Positions 27,269 through 34,141 of a DNA stretch of 64,000 nt are shown one piece after another (the stretch's first letter is position 1; each line of letters opens with the position of its first letter). The notes beneath the pieces are model-generated. The model had not been told where the DNA came from and did no database searches. It saw nothing but the letters and a program-made list of their open reading frames with translations. The stretch covers positions 62,001 to 126,000 of the forward strand of contig JAEYMU010000035.1 of assembly GCA_023407175.1 (NCBI GenBank), written 5' to 3'. The position numbers and the translations under genes are program-made. Source of the stretch: Bacillota bacterium (GTDB lineage Bacteria; Bacillota_A; Clostridia; Lachnospirales; Lachnospiraceae).

Positions 27269-27746
27269 TTACAATCTCTCCTTTCAAAAGCTCTTTTCCA
27301 CGTTTCATCCATGTTTTAATTGTGTTTTCATTTCTTTTCAGTATTACAGAAAGCTCTTTTATGCTATACCCCTCAAAATAATAGAGATATAGGACCGTGG
27401 CGTATTTTTGCGGCAAGGTTTTTACCAGAGGAATCAGGCAGCTTTCCGGCTTATCTTCGGCTGGCAGAATCAAGGTATCAATATCCACATATTGTCTATG
27501 GAACATTTTTCGCTTTAAATCCCTGCAATCATTTATCGTTACGACAATTAACCATTTTTTTATTTCAAGAAGACTTTTTTCCTTCACCTTATTATTCCAG
27601 AGCTTTAAAAACACATTTTGATAACAGTCCTCAGCATCATGATAATTCTTCAAGTTAAGATAGCATAGTCTTGTAACCATATCCGAGAATTCATCAACGA
27701 TTGCTTCAAAGGAATGATTTGAAGATAGTAAATCTTCTGCACCCAT
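27261..27746 (-). CDS. ECF RNA polymerase sigma factor
   Basis: A 161-residue ECF sigma factor. Region 2 (about residues 12-75) contains YHDAEDCYQNVFLKLW. Region 4 (about 105-155) contains LPQKYATVLYLYYFEGYSIKELS and a recognition helix in RNENTIKTWMKRG, here cited separately. It is probably autoregulated, because an ECF-type promoter lies just upstream (27771-27799). Targets outside this pair are unknown. Confidence 0.9.
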   Translation of the reverse strand: MGAEDLLSSNHSFEAIVDEFSDMVTRLCYLNLKNYHDAEDCYQNVFLKLWNNKVKEKSLLEIKKWLIVVTINDCRDLKRKMFHRQYVDIDTLILPAEDKPESCLIPLVKTLPQKYATVLYLYYFEGYSIKELSVILKRNENTIKTWMKRGKELLKGEIVNE

Positions 27747-27770
27747 TTTTTATGTGCCCCCTTTTCATAT

Positions 27771-27799
27771 ATAACGTTTCTGTCCGAGGAAAAGTTTCA
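27771..27799 (-). promoter_or_regulatory. ECF-type autoregulatory promoter
   Basis: On the minus strand: TGAAAC (27799-27794), 17-nt spacer, CGTTAT (27776-27771). This resembles SigW-like promoters (TGAAAC and CGT). It lies 25 nt upstream of the sigma gene start. Confidence 0.65.
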
Positions 27800-27983
27800 T
27801 AACCTTACCATAATTGCTATAAAAGTTTGGATTTATTTGTATAAAAGCAGATTTTGAGAGAGTACGAAAAGGACTTTAGCGGAAATTTACCGAACAGGTT
27901 TCCGAGGTATGGTCTAGCAATTACATTGATTATCTGCTATAATCTTCTTATCGATAAAGAACATTGAACAGAGGTGGTGAAGT

Positions 27984-28274
27984 ATGAATAATGAAGAACG
28001 AATCTTGAAAATGTTATCAGAAATAAAAAATAATATGTCTGATATGAAGAAAACCATTAATAACATTGATGAAAGAACAACAAGAATTGAACTGCACATG
28101 GAGAATGTTACAGATAAAAACATTTTGCTTCTGATGGAGCAGCATAACCCAACCATAACAGAAGTAAAGAATAATTCAGACAATATCGACAAATTACTTT
28201 TCAATGTTGACAATCTTAAACGTGTGGCAATTTCACATAGTAATGAGATTAATAGATTAGTTAAAAGTAAATAA
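27984..28274 (+). CDS. Small coiled-coil protein
   Basis: A 96-residue, highly charged, almost wholly helical protein with heptad-like spacing throughout (MLSEIKNNMSDMKKTINNID). It has no membrane segment or known domain. GAGGTGG precedes the ATG and a terminator follows, so it is a real gene. Proteins like it often lie near mobile elements in clostridia. Function is unknown. Confidence 0.6.
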   Translation: MNNEERILKMLSEIKNNMSDMKKTINNIDERTTRIELHMENVTDKNILLLMEQHNPTITEVKNNSDNIDKLLFNVDNLKRVAISHSNEINRLVKSK

Positions 28275-28287
28275 ACCCTAATAAATT

Positions 28288-28318
28288 AGAGCGTCGGAGC
28301 TTACGGCACTCTTTTTTT
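28288..28318 (+). terminator. Terminator after the coiled-coil gene
   Basis: AGAG.GTCG pairs with CGGC.CTCT, followed by seven T. Confidence 0.75.
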
Positions 28319-28351
28319 ATATTTATAGTACTATAGGAAGGCGTGATAAAT

Positions 28352-28498
28352 ATGCAATCTGATATTAATACTGAAATCTTGCGTTATGCGATTGACAATG
28401 GTATGATTGATTTGTCTGGCATATAAGAAGCGATGAAGATAGAAGAACAAAAGCGCTATTTATCACTCCACTCACGTGAAATAATAGGTTTGATTTAG
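28352..28498 (+). pseudogene. Decayed N-terminus of a tyrosine site-specific integrase
   Basis: After a GGAAGG ribosome site the frame reads MQSDINTEILRYAIDNGMID and LSGI, then TAA, then continues in the same frame with EAMKIEEQKRYLSLHSREI before a second stop. I recall the ILRYAI(E/D)NGMIDLS opening and the following helix as typical of Lachnospiraceae phage/ICE integrases. The stop replaces what is often Gln (CAA to TAA), and the rest of the gene is missing. It marks an old integration event at this site. Confidence 0.65.
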
Positions 28499-28503
28499 AG
28501 AGC

Positions 28504-28605
28504 ATGCAACCGAAACAAACTGTTTTATCAGAAGCAAATCAGTGGGTAGTGGATTTGGATGTGTATAAAGGCGAAAATAGTGTAATCAAAAGTGGGGTAA
28601 TGTAA
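28504..28605 (+). pseudogene. Short unidentified coding fragment
   Basis: A 33-codon frame (MQPKQTVLSEANQWVVDLDV...) that looks protein-like but has no good ribosome site and matches nothing I recognise. It lies between the integrase remnant and the tRNA-like sequence and is probably debris from a mobile element. Confidence 0.3.
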
Positions 28606-28630
28606 TCAACATTCAGAAGTAAAAGAAAAT

Positions 28631-28660
28631 CCCGAAAGCCTTATAACCAAAGCTCTCGGG
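28631..28660 (-). terminator. Minus-strand terminator beyond the tRNA-Leu sequence
   Basis: CCCGA/TCGGG plus AGC/GCT stem, followed on the minus strand by ATTTTCTTTT. Confidence 0.6.
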
Positions 28661-28673
28661 ATATTCAATCAAC

Positions 28674-28755
28674 TGCGGATGAAGGGACTCGAACCCCCAC
28701 GAGTGTTAGCCCGGCAGATTTTGAGTCTGCTGATGTCTGTTACCGCCAGAAAAGC
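28674..28755 (-). tRNA. tRNA-Leu(CAA), degenerate acceptor stem; probable att remnant
   Basis: On the minus strand the D arm (28731-28748), an intact anticodon stem-loop (28714-28730, anticodon CAA), a long class II variable region and the T arm (28682-28698) are all present. The 3' acceptor strand CATCCGC with discriminator A also remains. The 5' strand reads GCTTTTC and pairs at only about three of seven positions. The tRNA is therefore probably non-functional. A 3'-portion copy with foreign sequence on its 5' side is what integration into a tRNA gene leaves at the host-facing end. Confidence 0.7.
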
Positions 28756-28959
28756 CTTTAAAATCAAGGGTTTCGGGAGATACATTCAAAACTGACGCGG
28801 GAGATTACGTTATATTTAGATTATATCAACCGTTATCTTAAATTTCAACATAAAAATAATGGAAATAATTTCTCACAAGGAATTACCGTTAATAGTATGC
28901 CGTAAAACTTTACCGTTATAAAGTTTATATAAATCATGAAATATTTTTATGTATAAAAT

Positions 28960-28989
28960 ACCCCTCAAAGCAAATTAGCTTCAAGGGGT
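28960..28989 (-). terminator. Terminator of the leftward phage operon
   Basis: On the minus strand, ACCCCTTGAAGC pairs with GCTTTGAGGGGT around a 6-nt loop, followed by ATTTTATA. It overlaps the space just after the lysozyme stop. Confidence 0.7.
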
Positions 28990-28994
28990 ATACG

Positions 28995-29687
28995 CTACTT
29001 TTTACCTTCAAACATATGTCCCCATTCTACCTCGGTGACAATTCCTGTTTCTAATAATCCCCTCATTTTCTGATATCGGATTACATTTTCTTTTGTTATC
29101 TTCCCGAATATACCATCGTCCTTTATTCCAAGAAATCTCTGTATACTCTTTACCTTTGCACCCTTACTACCGACTTTTAATTCCAATGCTTTCTTAGCAG
29201 GGGGAGGTGTAGTCGGTGTTAAAACTTCTGTAGGCTTCACAGGGGGGCTTTCTGTAAAAGGGGTGAGGAATAAATCCCGTTCCTTCTTTCTCCTTGTTAT
29301 AAGTCCTTGTAGCACCTTTCCACCACCTTTATTCCATTTAGGTAACTCATTAGAAGCTTCCTCAAATCGTCCAAGGTTAACATATTTTAATAGAGTGGAT
29401 TTGGATAATGCACCTACACCACAATTATACGCAAAGCTTACAAGTGCATCAAATTGGTTTTGGTTAATGGGGTGTTGTACTAAGTTATTTACCCCTACTT
29501 CAAACTGTAATACATCTAATTCTAATAAACGGTCTGCCTGTTCCTGCGTAATAACCTGCCCTTCTTTAACATCACCTGTATGCCCCCAACCGATGGTTAA
29601 TACATTGGCAGGGCAACGGTAAGCTTTCAATCGGCAGCCTTCAAATTGTTTTATTAAATCTAATCCTTTTATAGATATTTTTTTCAT
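28995..29687 (-). CDS. Phage lysozyme (GH24) with C-terminal peptidoglycan-binding domain
   Basis: A muramidase that cuts the glycan backbone at lysis. The 230-residue protein begins with a GH24 domain: catalytic Glu in IKQFEGCRLKAY near residue 16, TIGWGHTG near 32, and FDALVSFAYNCGVG. A Pro/Thr linker (about 148-166) follows, then a PG_binding_1 domain (LKVGSKGAKVKSIQRFLGI). There is no signal peptide, so it needs a holin. It is the last gene of the leftward operon, far from the M15 endolysin and holin candidate at 40.7-41.6 kb. Confidence 0.92.
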   Translation of the reverse strand: MKKISIKGLDLIKQFEGCRLKAYRCPANVLTIGWGHTGDVKEGQVITQEQADRLLELDVLQFEVGVNNLVQHPINQNQFDALVSFAYNCGVGALSKSTLLKYVNLGRFEEASNELPKWNKGGGKVLQGLITRRKKERDLFLTPFTESPPVKPTEVLTPTTPPPAKKALELKVGSKGAKVKSIQRFLGIKDDGIFGKITKENVIRYQKMRGLLETGIVTEVEWGHMFEGKK

Positions 29688-29702
29688 TATATTTTGTTCC
29701 CC

Positions 29703-29954
29703 TTATTTGTAATAGTCATAGTCAGCAACAACAACTTTGCAATTCAATTCTAAATCCGTGTATTCATAAAATTTAGCATAATGTTTAACTTGGCAGGATA
29801 TTAACTCAACCCATTCGAAGTCTTTGCATCCGTCACAGAGGACTTCGGCAATTTCCATAGCCAAACGGTTTTTAATTCTTTTCTCGAAATCAAATAAATT
29901 AACGGACATCAATTCATAGAATGGGATTCTGATTTCTGCACTTAATGTCTGCAT
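29703..29954 (-). CDS. Phage hypothetical protein (83 aa)
   Basis: A small acidic protein with one CxxC pair (CDGC) and a Tyr-rich end (YTDLELNCKVVVADYDYYK). It matches no domain I recognise. It sits between a coiled-coil gene and lysozyme in a tightly packed leftward operon, so it is very likely expressed. Confidence 0.6.
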   Translation of the reverse strand: MQTLSAEIRIPFYELMSVNLFDFEKRIKNRLAMEIAEVLCDGCKDFEWVELISCQVKHYAKFYEYTDLELNCKVVVADYDYYK

Positions 29955-29955
29955 C

Positions 29956-30141
29956 TTATTTTTCCTCTTTCTCTTTCTTAGATGAAGTTTTCTCGAATTT
30001 CTCTAACCGCTTTTCCAGTTGGCTAATCTTTAATTCGTAGGACTCCATCACGGCTTCCTGTGAGTTAACGGTATCCTCTAATTCAGCAATACGGATATCC
30101 TTATCAAAAATAATTCTCTTCAATTTGATTTCTGCATTCAT
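29956..30141 (-). CDS. Phage small coiled-coil protein
   Basis: A 61-residue highly charged helix (starting MNAEIKLKRIIFDKDIRIAE) with a Lys/Glu-rich tail. The ATG at 30141 follows AAAGGTGG by 7 nt. The longer frame from 30159 would begin inside that ribosome site. Function is unknown. Confidence 0.6.
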   Translation of the reverse strand: MNAEIKLKRIIFDKDIRIAELEDTVNSQEAVMESYELKISQLEKRLEKFEKTSSKKEKEEK

Positions 30142-30211
30142 CGGTAATCCACCTTTCATATGGAAAGGGTAGGCAGGAGGATATATTGACCCCCACGTTC
30201 CCCCAAGCTAT

Positions 30212-30883
30212 TTATTTTCTTGTATTGAAGCAATGTCTACAAACTGTTTCATAGTGATAAGTGGTATCGCTGCCTTCTATTGAAACGATATTCCCCTCGG
30301 TAATGATGTTGTCATTGGCATCTAATCTTGCATTAACAGTTGCGTGTTTTTCATATGCCCCTTTGATGTAAAAAGTACCCTCAAAAGTTGAAGTATCAAG
30401 CACCTCTCTATGTTCTTCCTTACAGAAATAGCAGACACCTGTTCTGAAATCAATTTCTTCCGTAGCATATATTCGCATCAACCTGCTTGCTTCAAACTCC
30501 TGTTGTCTAAAGTCATTTGTCAGACCACTTGCAACAATGGCGATTTTACCTGCCAAAGCTTTATTAATTAATCTCATAACAAAGTCATGTGAGAAGAATT
30601 GCACTTCGTCAATGAATACAACATCATAATTTCCTAATGCATTGAATATCAGATTGACTACCTGTACATTACTTTCGTCCACCAATACGGCAGGTCTTGT
30701 CCTAACGGCTTTTCTGGATTTTACCTCTGCACCATCCCTTGTGTCGGTAGAAGGTTTTAATACTAAGCAACTCTTCTCGTCCAGAAGTGCATCATGGATT
30801 CTCTTCAACAGTACAAAAGATTTTTCACTATTCATAACCCCTGTTATAAACTCAATACTTCCTGCATCCATTTTATTTATCAT
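30212..30883 (-). CDS. tdk: Thymidine kinase (type II, zinc-binding) with altered P-loop
   Basis: Phosphorylates thymidine to dTMP for phage DNA synthesis. The 223-residue protein has the Tdk fold: P-loop at residues 15-22, DEVQFF (Walker B/catalytic Glu) near 95, the FRQQEFEASRLM lasso region, and paired zinc cysteines (CYFC and CRHC). The P-loop reads GVMNSEKS where the family has GxMxSGKS, so the second Gly is Glu. Lys and Ser remain. Activity may be changed. It overlaps the upstream gene by 4 nt (ATGA). Confidence 0.85.
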   Translation of the reverse strand: MINKMDAGSIEFITGVMNSEKSFVLLKRIHDALLDEKSCLVLKPSTDTRDGAEVKSRKAVRTRPAVLVDESNVQVVNLIFNALGNYDVVFIDEVQFFSHDFVMRLINKALAGKIAIVASGLTNDFRQQEFEASRLMRIYATEEIDFRTGVCYFCKEEHREVLDTSTFEGTFYIKGAYEKHATVNARLDANDNIITEGNIVSIEGSDTTYHYETVCRHCFNTRK

Positions 30884-31140
30884 TCTACCGAAACCCCTTT
30901 GTACGTTATGTTTAATCTCTTACAAGCTTCTCTTAACTTCTTCATGATAGGCTTCGGTAAGTTGGCAAACTCATAATTCGAGTGTGTCATTTTAACTGTA
31001 AGTAAACGGCTTTCTTCAACCGTAAGGTTAGCTTCTTTTCTAATCTTGTTTACTAATTTTTCGGCTTCAAGAATTTCTCTTGAACGAATTTCCCTGTAAC
31101 CAAGTGCATCCATAAGTCCTTCGATATCACCTTTTTGCAT
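30880..31140 (-). CDS. Phage hypothetical protein (86 aa)
   Basis: A basic helical protein with a central LTVEESRLLTVKMTHSNYEF segment. No known domain. It overlaps both neighbours (dNMP kinase and thymidine kinase), so it is translated as part of the nucleotide-metabolism cluster. A regulatory or accessory role there is inference only. Confidence 0.6.
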   Translation of the reverse strand: MQKGDIEGLMDALGYREIRSREILEAEKLVNKIRKEANLTVEESRLLTVKMTHSNYEFANLPKPIMKKLREACKRLNITYKGVSVE

Positions 31141-31660
31141 CGTTTTCCATCCTTTCTAGTAATTTGTCTATGTGTGTTTTTAGGACTTCGAGTGAATAAT
31201 TGTTGTCGATTGAGTAATCTCTATCAATAGAAAATATTAGTTTCTCGGACTCATTCACAGGGATAAATACAGAGTCGTTAACCGACCGTTCTTTTCTAAA
31301 GGACTCCTTGCTTGAAACGAAGATTACGATAAAGCCGTTATCCTTACACCACATAGCTTCATTTGGTTGCCTCACATCTGTGATGATGAAGTTTTGTACA
31401 CCCATTGATTGGTGATACTTCATATCCTTCTCTAACTGTTTAATCCAAACCATTTGATCAATTTCTCTTAATGTCTGTCCGAACTTCTCATATCCTTCTC
31501 TTGGCTTCGGGTTTGCAGGAATATCGAAGATATCATGAAACAAATTCTTTAATTGGTCACCAAAGGCTAACCTTGTTGTTTGACCTGCTAATTTTTCTAT
31601 CATGATACTTGCGATAGTGTCTTTACCTGCCCTTGCATAGCCCATCAATGCAATTTTCAT
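31127..31660 (-). CDS. Deoxynucleoside monophosphate kinase
   Basis: Converts dNMPs to dNDPs. The 177-residue P-loop kinase has GYARAGKD (residues 7-14), matching phage dNMP kinases (GxxxxGKD). A later IITDVRQPNEA segment near residue 95 is typical for the family. The start codon directly follows the stop of the winged-helix gene. Together with thymidine kinase and the deoxynucleoside kinase at 40 kb it would supply dNTPs during infection. Confidence 0.88.
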   Translation of the reverse strand: MKIALMGYARAGKDTIASIMIEKLAGQTTRLAFGDQLKNLFHDIFDIPANPKPREGYEKFGQTLREIDQMVWIKQLEKDMKYHQSMGVQNFIITDVRQPNEAMWCKDNGFIVIFVSSKESFRKERSVNDSVFIPVNESEKLIFSIDRDYSIDNNYSLEVLKTHIDKLLERMENDAKR

Positions 31661-31903
31661 TTATGCCACCACCAATCTGTAGATAGAAACTTCTTTTCTT
31701 GTGGTGGGGTCAATCTTATAACCTTTGATGGCTACCTTACCCATAGACTCTAATTCGGTAAGTCTTGGGTGGGATAAGTTTCTTTCGAGGTTTACTGCAT
31801 ATCCTTGGGATACCATGTACTGTGCAACCTCTCTTGCAGTAGCTTCCTTTAATACCTTCAATGCTTCTAATACCTGTAAATGTCTGTTTGTTAAGTTTTT
31901 CAT
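31661..31903 (-). CDS. Phage winged-helix regulator
   Basis: An 80-residue winged helix-turn-helix protein: NRHLQVLEALKVLKEATARE, then a recognition helix in LSHPRLTELESMGKV, then a wing (IKGYKIDPTTRKEVSIYRL). The ATG at 31903 lies 8 nt after GGAG. An in-frame ATG at 31909 is too close to it. It is the first gene after promoter P1, so it is likely a middle-phase regulator. The target is unknown. Confidence 0.75.
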   Translation of the reverse strand: MKNLTNRHLQVLEALKVLKEATAREVAQYMVSQGYAVNLERNLSHPRLTELESMGKVAIKGYKIDPTTRKEVSIYRLVVA

Positions 31904-31952
31904 GGGCATCTCTCCTTCGATTAAATTTAGTCGGGGGTTCCTGTATACTAAT

Positions 31953-31981
31953 TAATCGAGTGGGGCAAACCTTATGGGACA
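31953..31981 (-). promoter_or_regulatory. Phage promoter motif P1 (leftward)
   Basis: Minus strand: TGTCCC (31981-31976), 16-nt spacer, TCGATTA (31959-31953), then ATTAGTATA. Lies 50 nt before the winged-helix gene. Confidence 0.75.
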
Positions 31982-32028
31982 AAAGAAAAAGGGGAAAGTT
32001 AAGATTTCTCTTAACTCTCCCTAGATAA

Positions 32029-32460
32029 TTAACTCTCTTTAGCTTTCTTCCGTTTCTTTCTGGCTTCTTTGACTTCGGATAGTAGTTTCCATCCACCGTC
32101 AATTTTGGAATAGGTAATTGCTTGTAATGTGAGGTCAGGATAATTCTTCTCGAAGAGTTTCCTCTTGACTTTGAATATATCCGTTTCCACACCCTTGGTA
32201 TCCATAACTTCCATGCTGCCGTCATGGTGGTATATGACAAAGTCTGCAACGTATTCTATCTTACGGAACTTCTCACCATTCTTCTCGAAAGCGTCTAATA
32301 ACAGGAATTTTTTCTGCAACTCAAAGTTTTTTATATGACCATCTGCTTTTAATCTTTTAATATATTCATAGAAACGTGCTTCCAATTTACTGTCAAAGAT
32401 TATTCCGTCAATCTCTGTACGGACATTACCATATCTGTTCTTTTGCGTTTTTGGAGTCAT
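32029..32460 (-). CDS. DUF1064 family phage nuclease-like protein
   Basis: A 143-residue protein matching the DUF1064 pattern: KNRYGNVRTEIDGIIFDSKL, EARFYEYIKRL, IEYVADFVIYHHDGSMEVMD and TKGVETDIFKVKRKLFE. The E...D...D(x)K arrangement resembles PD-(D/E)XK nucleases, and some family members are annotated as Holliday-junction resolvase-like. It overlaps the preceding Cas4/RecB-like gene by 4 nt, so two putative nucleases are co-translated. Confidence 0.8.
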   Translation of the reverse strand: MTPKTQKNRYGNVRTEIDGIIFDSKLEARFYEYIKRLKADGHIKNFELQKKFLLLDAFEKNGEKFRKIEYVADFVIYHHDGSMEVMDTKGVETDIFKVKRKLFEKNYPDLTLQAITYSKIDGGWKLLSEVKEARKKRKKAKES

Positions 32461-33512
32461 GCCGTCCCCCTTAGTTCGGCAACCTCAACAACAGCTGCTT
32501 CTACGGATGCCTGTAACCAACTTGGCATTGCATGTACTTCTTCTGACTCTGCATAGTCGAGTAAAGCTAACATTTCTGCATCGGTAAGTGTTTTTGCACA
32601 GGATTGTTTGTAATTATTAAAGCACCAATTATTTAATTCAAGGGGTGGGGGAGTATTAGTGTCAACACATTCACAGATATATGCGAAACGGTCTAATACT
32701 TCTTCTTTCATCTTTGGGGTAACATAGTGACCGAATGCCCTAATGTCGGGACACTTATCCAAATCTTCCTGCGTGGGATTCCATGCCTTCTTAGATGCGT
32801 TGACGTACAGGATAACCCAATAGTCTACATCAAACATAAGACTATAAGAAATGGTCTGCTTCTTATGCTTTGTATCCGCACTCTTCATTGTATGGTAGGT
32901 GGTCTTGGAATAAGAGGTCTGTTTACTTTTAATCTCCAATCCAACTCTGACGATAGTACCATCTGATTTTGTATAAACCATAATGCCGTCTGTACTTCCG
33001 TGAATACAGAAGTGTTTGCCGTTATGGTCAAAGAATTTAGTGGTAGTTGAGAACTCTTCGAAGTGTGGGAAATTCCTTACCCATAAATTATTTTGAAAAT
33101 CGGGGATTTCTTTTTGGACTCTCTCGAATTTAAAAGTGCCTGTATGATGTTTTTCAGCAAGCAGCAAGTCAAACTGTACCATATCACCTATTCTAGTGCC
33201 AAGGTTCTGCCATCGGGTAGTCTGGGGTAGTATATCACCTTTTGGATCAGCTTTCATATGTTTCAACCTTGAATAATGTTCTCTTGCACAAGCACCTGTG
33301 GATGAACTTCTAAAATTGTATACCCCATTGAAATTCGGTTTAGGTACGTTAGGTATCATTTCAACATAGTCTTTATAAAGTTGTACTAAGACTTTATCAT
33401 CGGTCTGGATTCCCTTCTTATGAAAACTGTTTAGATAATCGGTAAATGCTATCGCTATCTGTTCAGCTTCTTCTTGATGGAAGTCCTTGTTTTCAAGTCC
33501 TTTGCCTTTCAT
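32457..33512 (-). CDS. PD-(D/E)XK nuclease, Cas4/RecB-like
   Basis: A 351-residue protein with the PD-(D/E)XK core: GSTDGIMVYTKSDGT, then VGLEIKSKQ, then HKKQTISYSLMFDVDYWVIL with the Gln-Tyr of motif IV. Four cysteines (one near residue 80, the others in the last quarter) could hold a Cas4-type Fe-S cluster, but this is uncertain. The start at 33512 (MKGKGLENK) follows AGGAGG. The frame is open back to 33587 but that extension runs through promoter P2 and is not coding. It likely acts in phage recombination or DNA processing. Confidence 0.8.
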   Translation of the reverse strand: MKGKGLENKDFHQEEAEQIAIAFTDYLNSFHKKGIQTDDKVLVQLYKDYVEMIPNVPKPNFNGVYNFRSSSTGACAREHYSRLKHMKADPKGDILPQTTRWQNLGTRIGDMVQFDLLLAEKHHTGTFKFERVQKEIPDFQNNLWVRNFPHFEEFSTTTKFFDHNGKHFCIHGSTDGIMVYTKSDGTIVRVGLEIKSKQTSYSKTTYHTMKSADTKHKKQTISYSLMFDVDYWVILYVNASKKAWNPTQEDLDKCPDIRAFGHYVTPKMKEEVLDRFAYICECVDTNTPPPLELNNWCFNNYKQSCAKTLTDAEMLALLDYAESEEVHAMPSWLQASVEAAVVEVAELRGTA

Positions 33513-33558
33513 TTTTCTTATCCTCCTGCGTATATTCGGTTTAGATAACCTACTTGTT

Positions 33559-33587
33559 AATCGAGTGGAATTGGAAAAATGGGACAA
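33559..33587 (-). promoter_or_regulatory. Phage promoter motif P2 (leftward)
   Basis: Minus strand: TGTCCC (33587-33582), 16-nt spacer, TCGATTA (33565-33559), then ACAAGTA. Lies 47 nt before the Cas4/RecB-like gene. Confidence 0.75.
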
Positions 33588-33600
33588 AAAGGGGAAGGGG

Positions 33601-33789
33601 TTAACCTTCCTCTATTTGCCTTATTATTCGGGATTCGGGATAATGAACGTTATCATTCCCATTGAACGAATAGTAGGTATTTCTACCAAGTGGGTAAACA
33701 TTTGTAACCACCATTATTTCTGTTTTCCAAGGTATTTCAAACGTCAGCATCGTGGTAGCAACCTCTAATATGTCACCTATTTTGTACAT
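33601..33789 (-). CDS. Phage hypothetical protein (62 aa)
   Basis: A small beta-rich protein (MYKIGDILEVATTMLTFEIP) that overlaps the end of the HAD gene by 17 nt and ends 14 nt before promoter P2. The opening resembles small phage proteins with an SH3-like barrel, but I cannot assign a family. Confidence 0.6.
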   Translation of the reverse strand: MYKIGDILEVATTMLTFEIPWKTEIMVVTNVYPLGRNTYYSFNGNDNVHYPESRIIRQIEEG

Positions 33790-34141
33790 CTTTCATCAAC
33801 CTTTCGTATATTTCATACCATGTGCCGGGGATGCCGTTTATACCCATATCATCAATGTACAGGTCTGCAAATATCTTTTTACCCTGACCGCCATACTTTC
33901 GGACAATCTCTTGACAATCCTCATTATATGCATCGAAAAAAACTCCATTGCTGTAGCATAGATGGATAGCTTCTGTTAATTCCCTGCCCCCTCTGCAAGT
34001 CCATAGGATAAGAGTGTGACCATCCTTCTGTAATTGCTTCAATATATCCCAAGCACCTTCCCGAATTTCTTCGGGTAAAGGTAGTCTTGGATAAGTATTG
34101 TATTTGCTGATTGTTCCGTCAAAGTCTATTGCTAAAATCAT
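33773..34141 (-). CDS. HAD-family phosphatase, short form
   Basis: A 122-residue HAD protein: motif I MILAIDFDGTISKY (nucleophile and acid Asp), motif II LILWTCRGG, and a late YIDDMGIN. The missing cap suggests a minimal phosphatase, such as a deoxynucleotidase or phospho-protein phosphatase. The ATG at 34141 overlaps the polymerase stop (TAATG), so it is translationally coupled to DNA polymerase. The substrate is unknown. Confidence 0.82.
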   Translation of the reverse strand: MILAIDFDGTISKYNTYPRLPLPEEIREGAWDILKQLQKDGHTLILWTCRGGRELTEAIHLCYSNGVFFDAYNEDCQEIVRKYGGQGKKIFADLYIDDMGINGIPGTWYEIYERLMKDVQNR

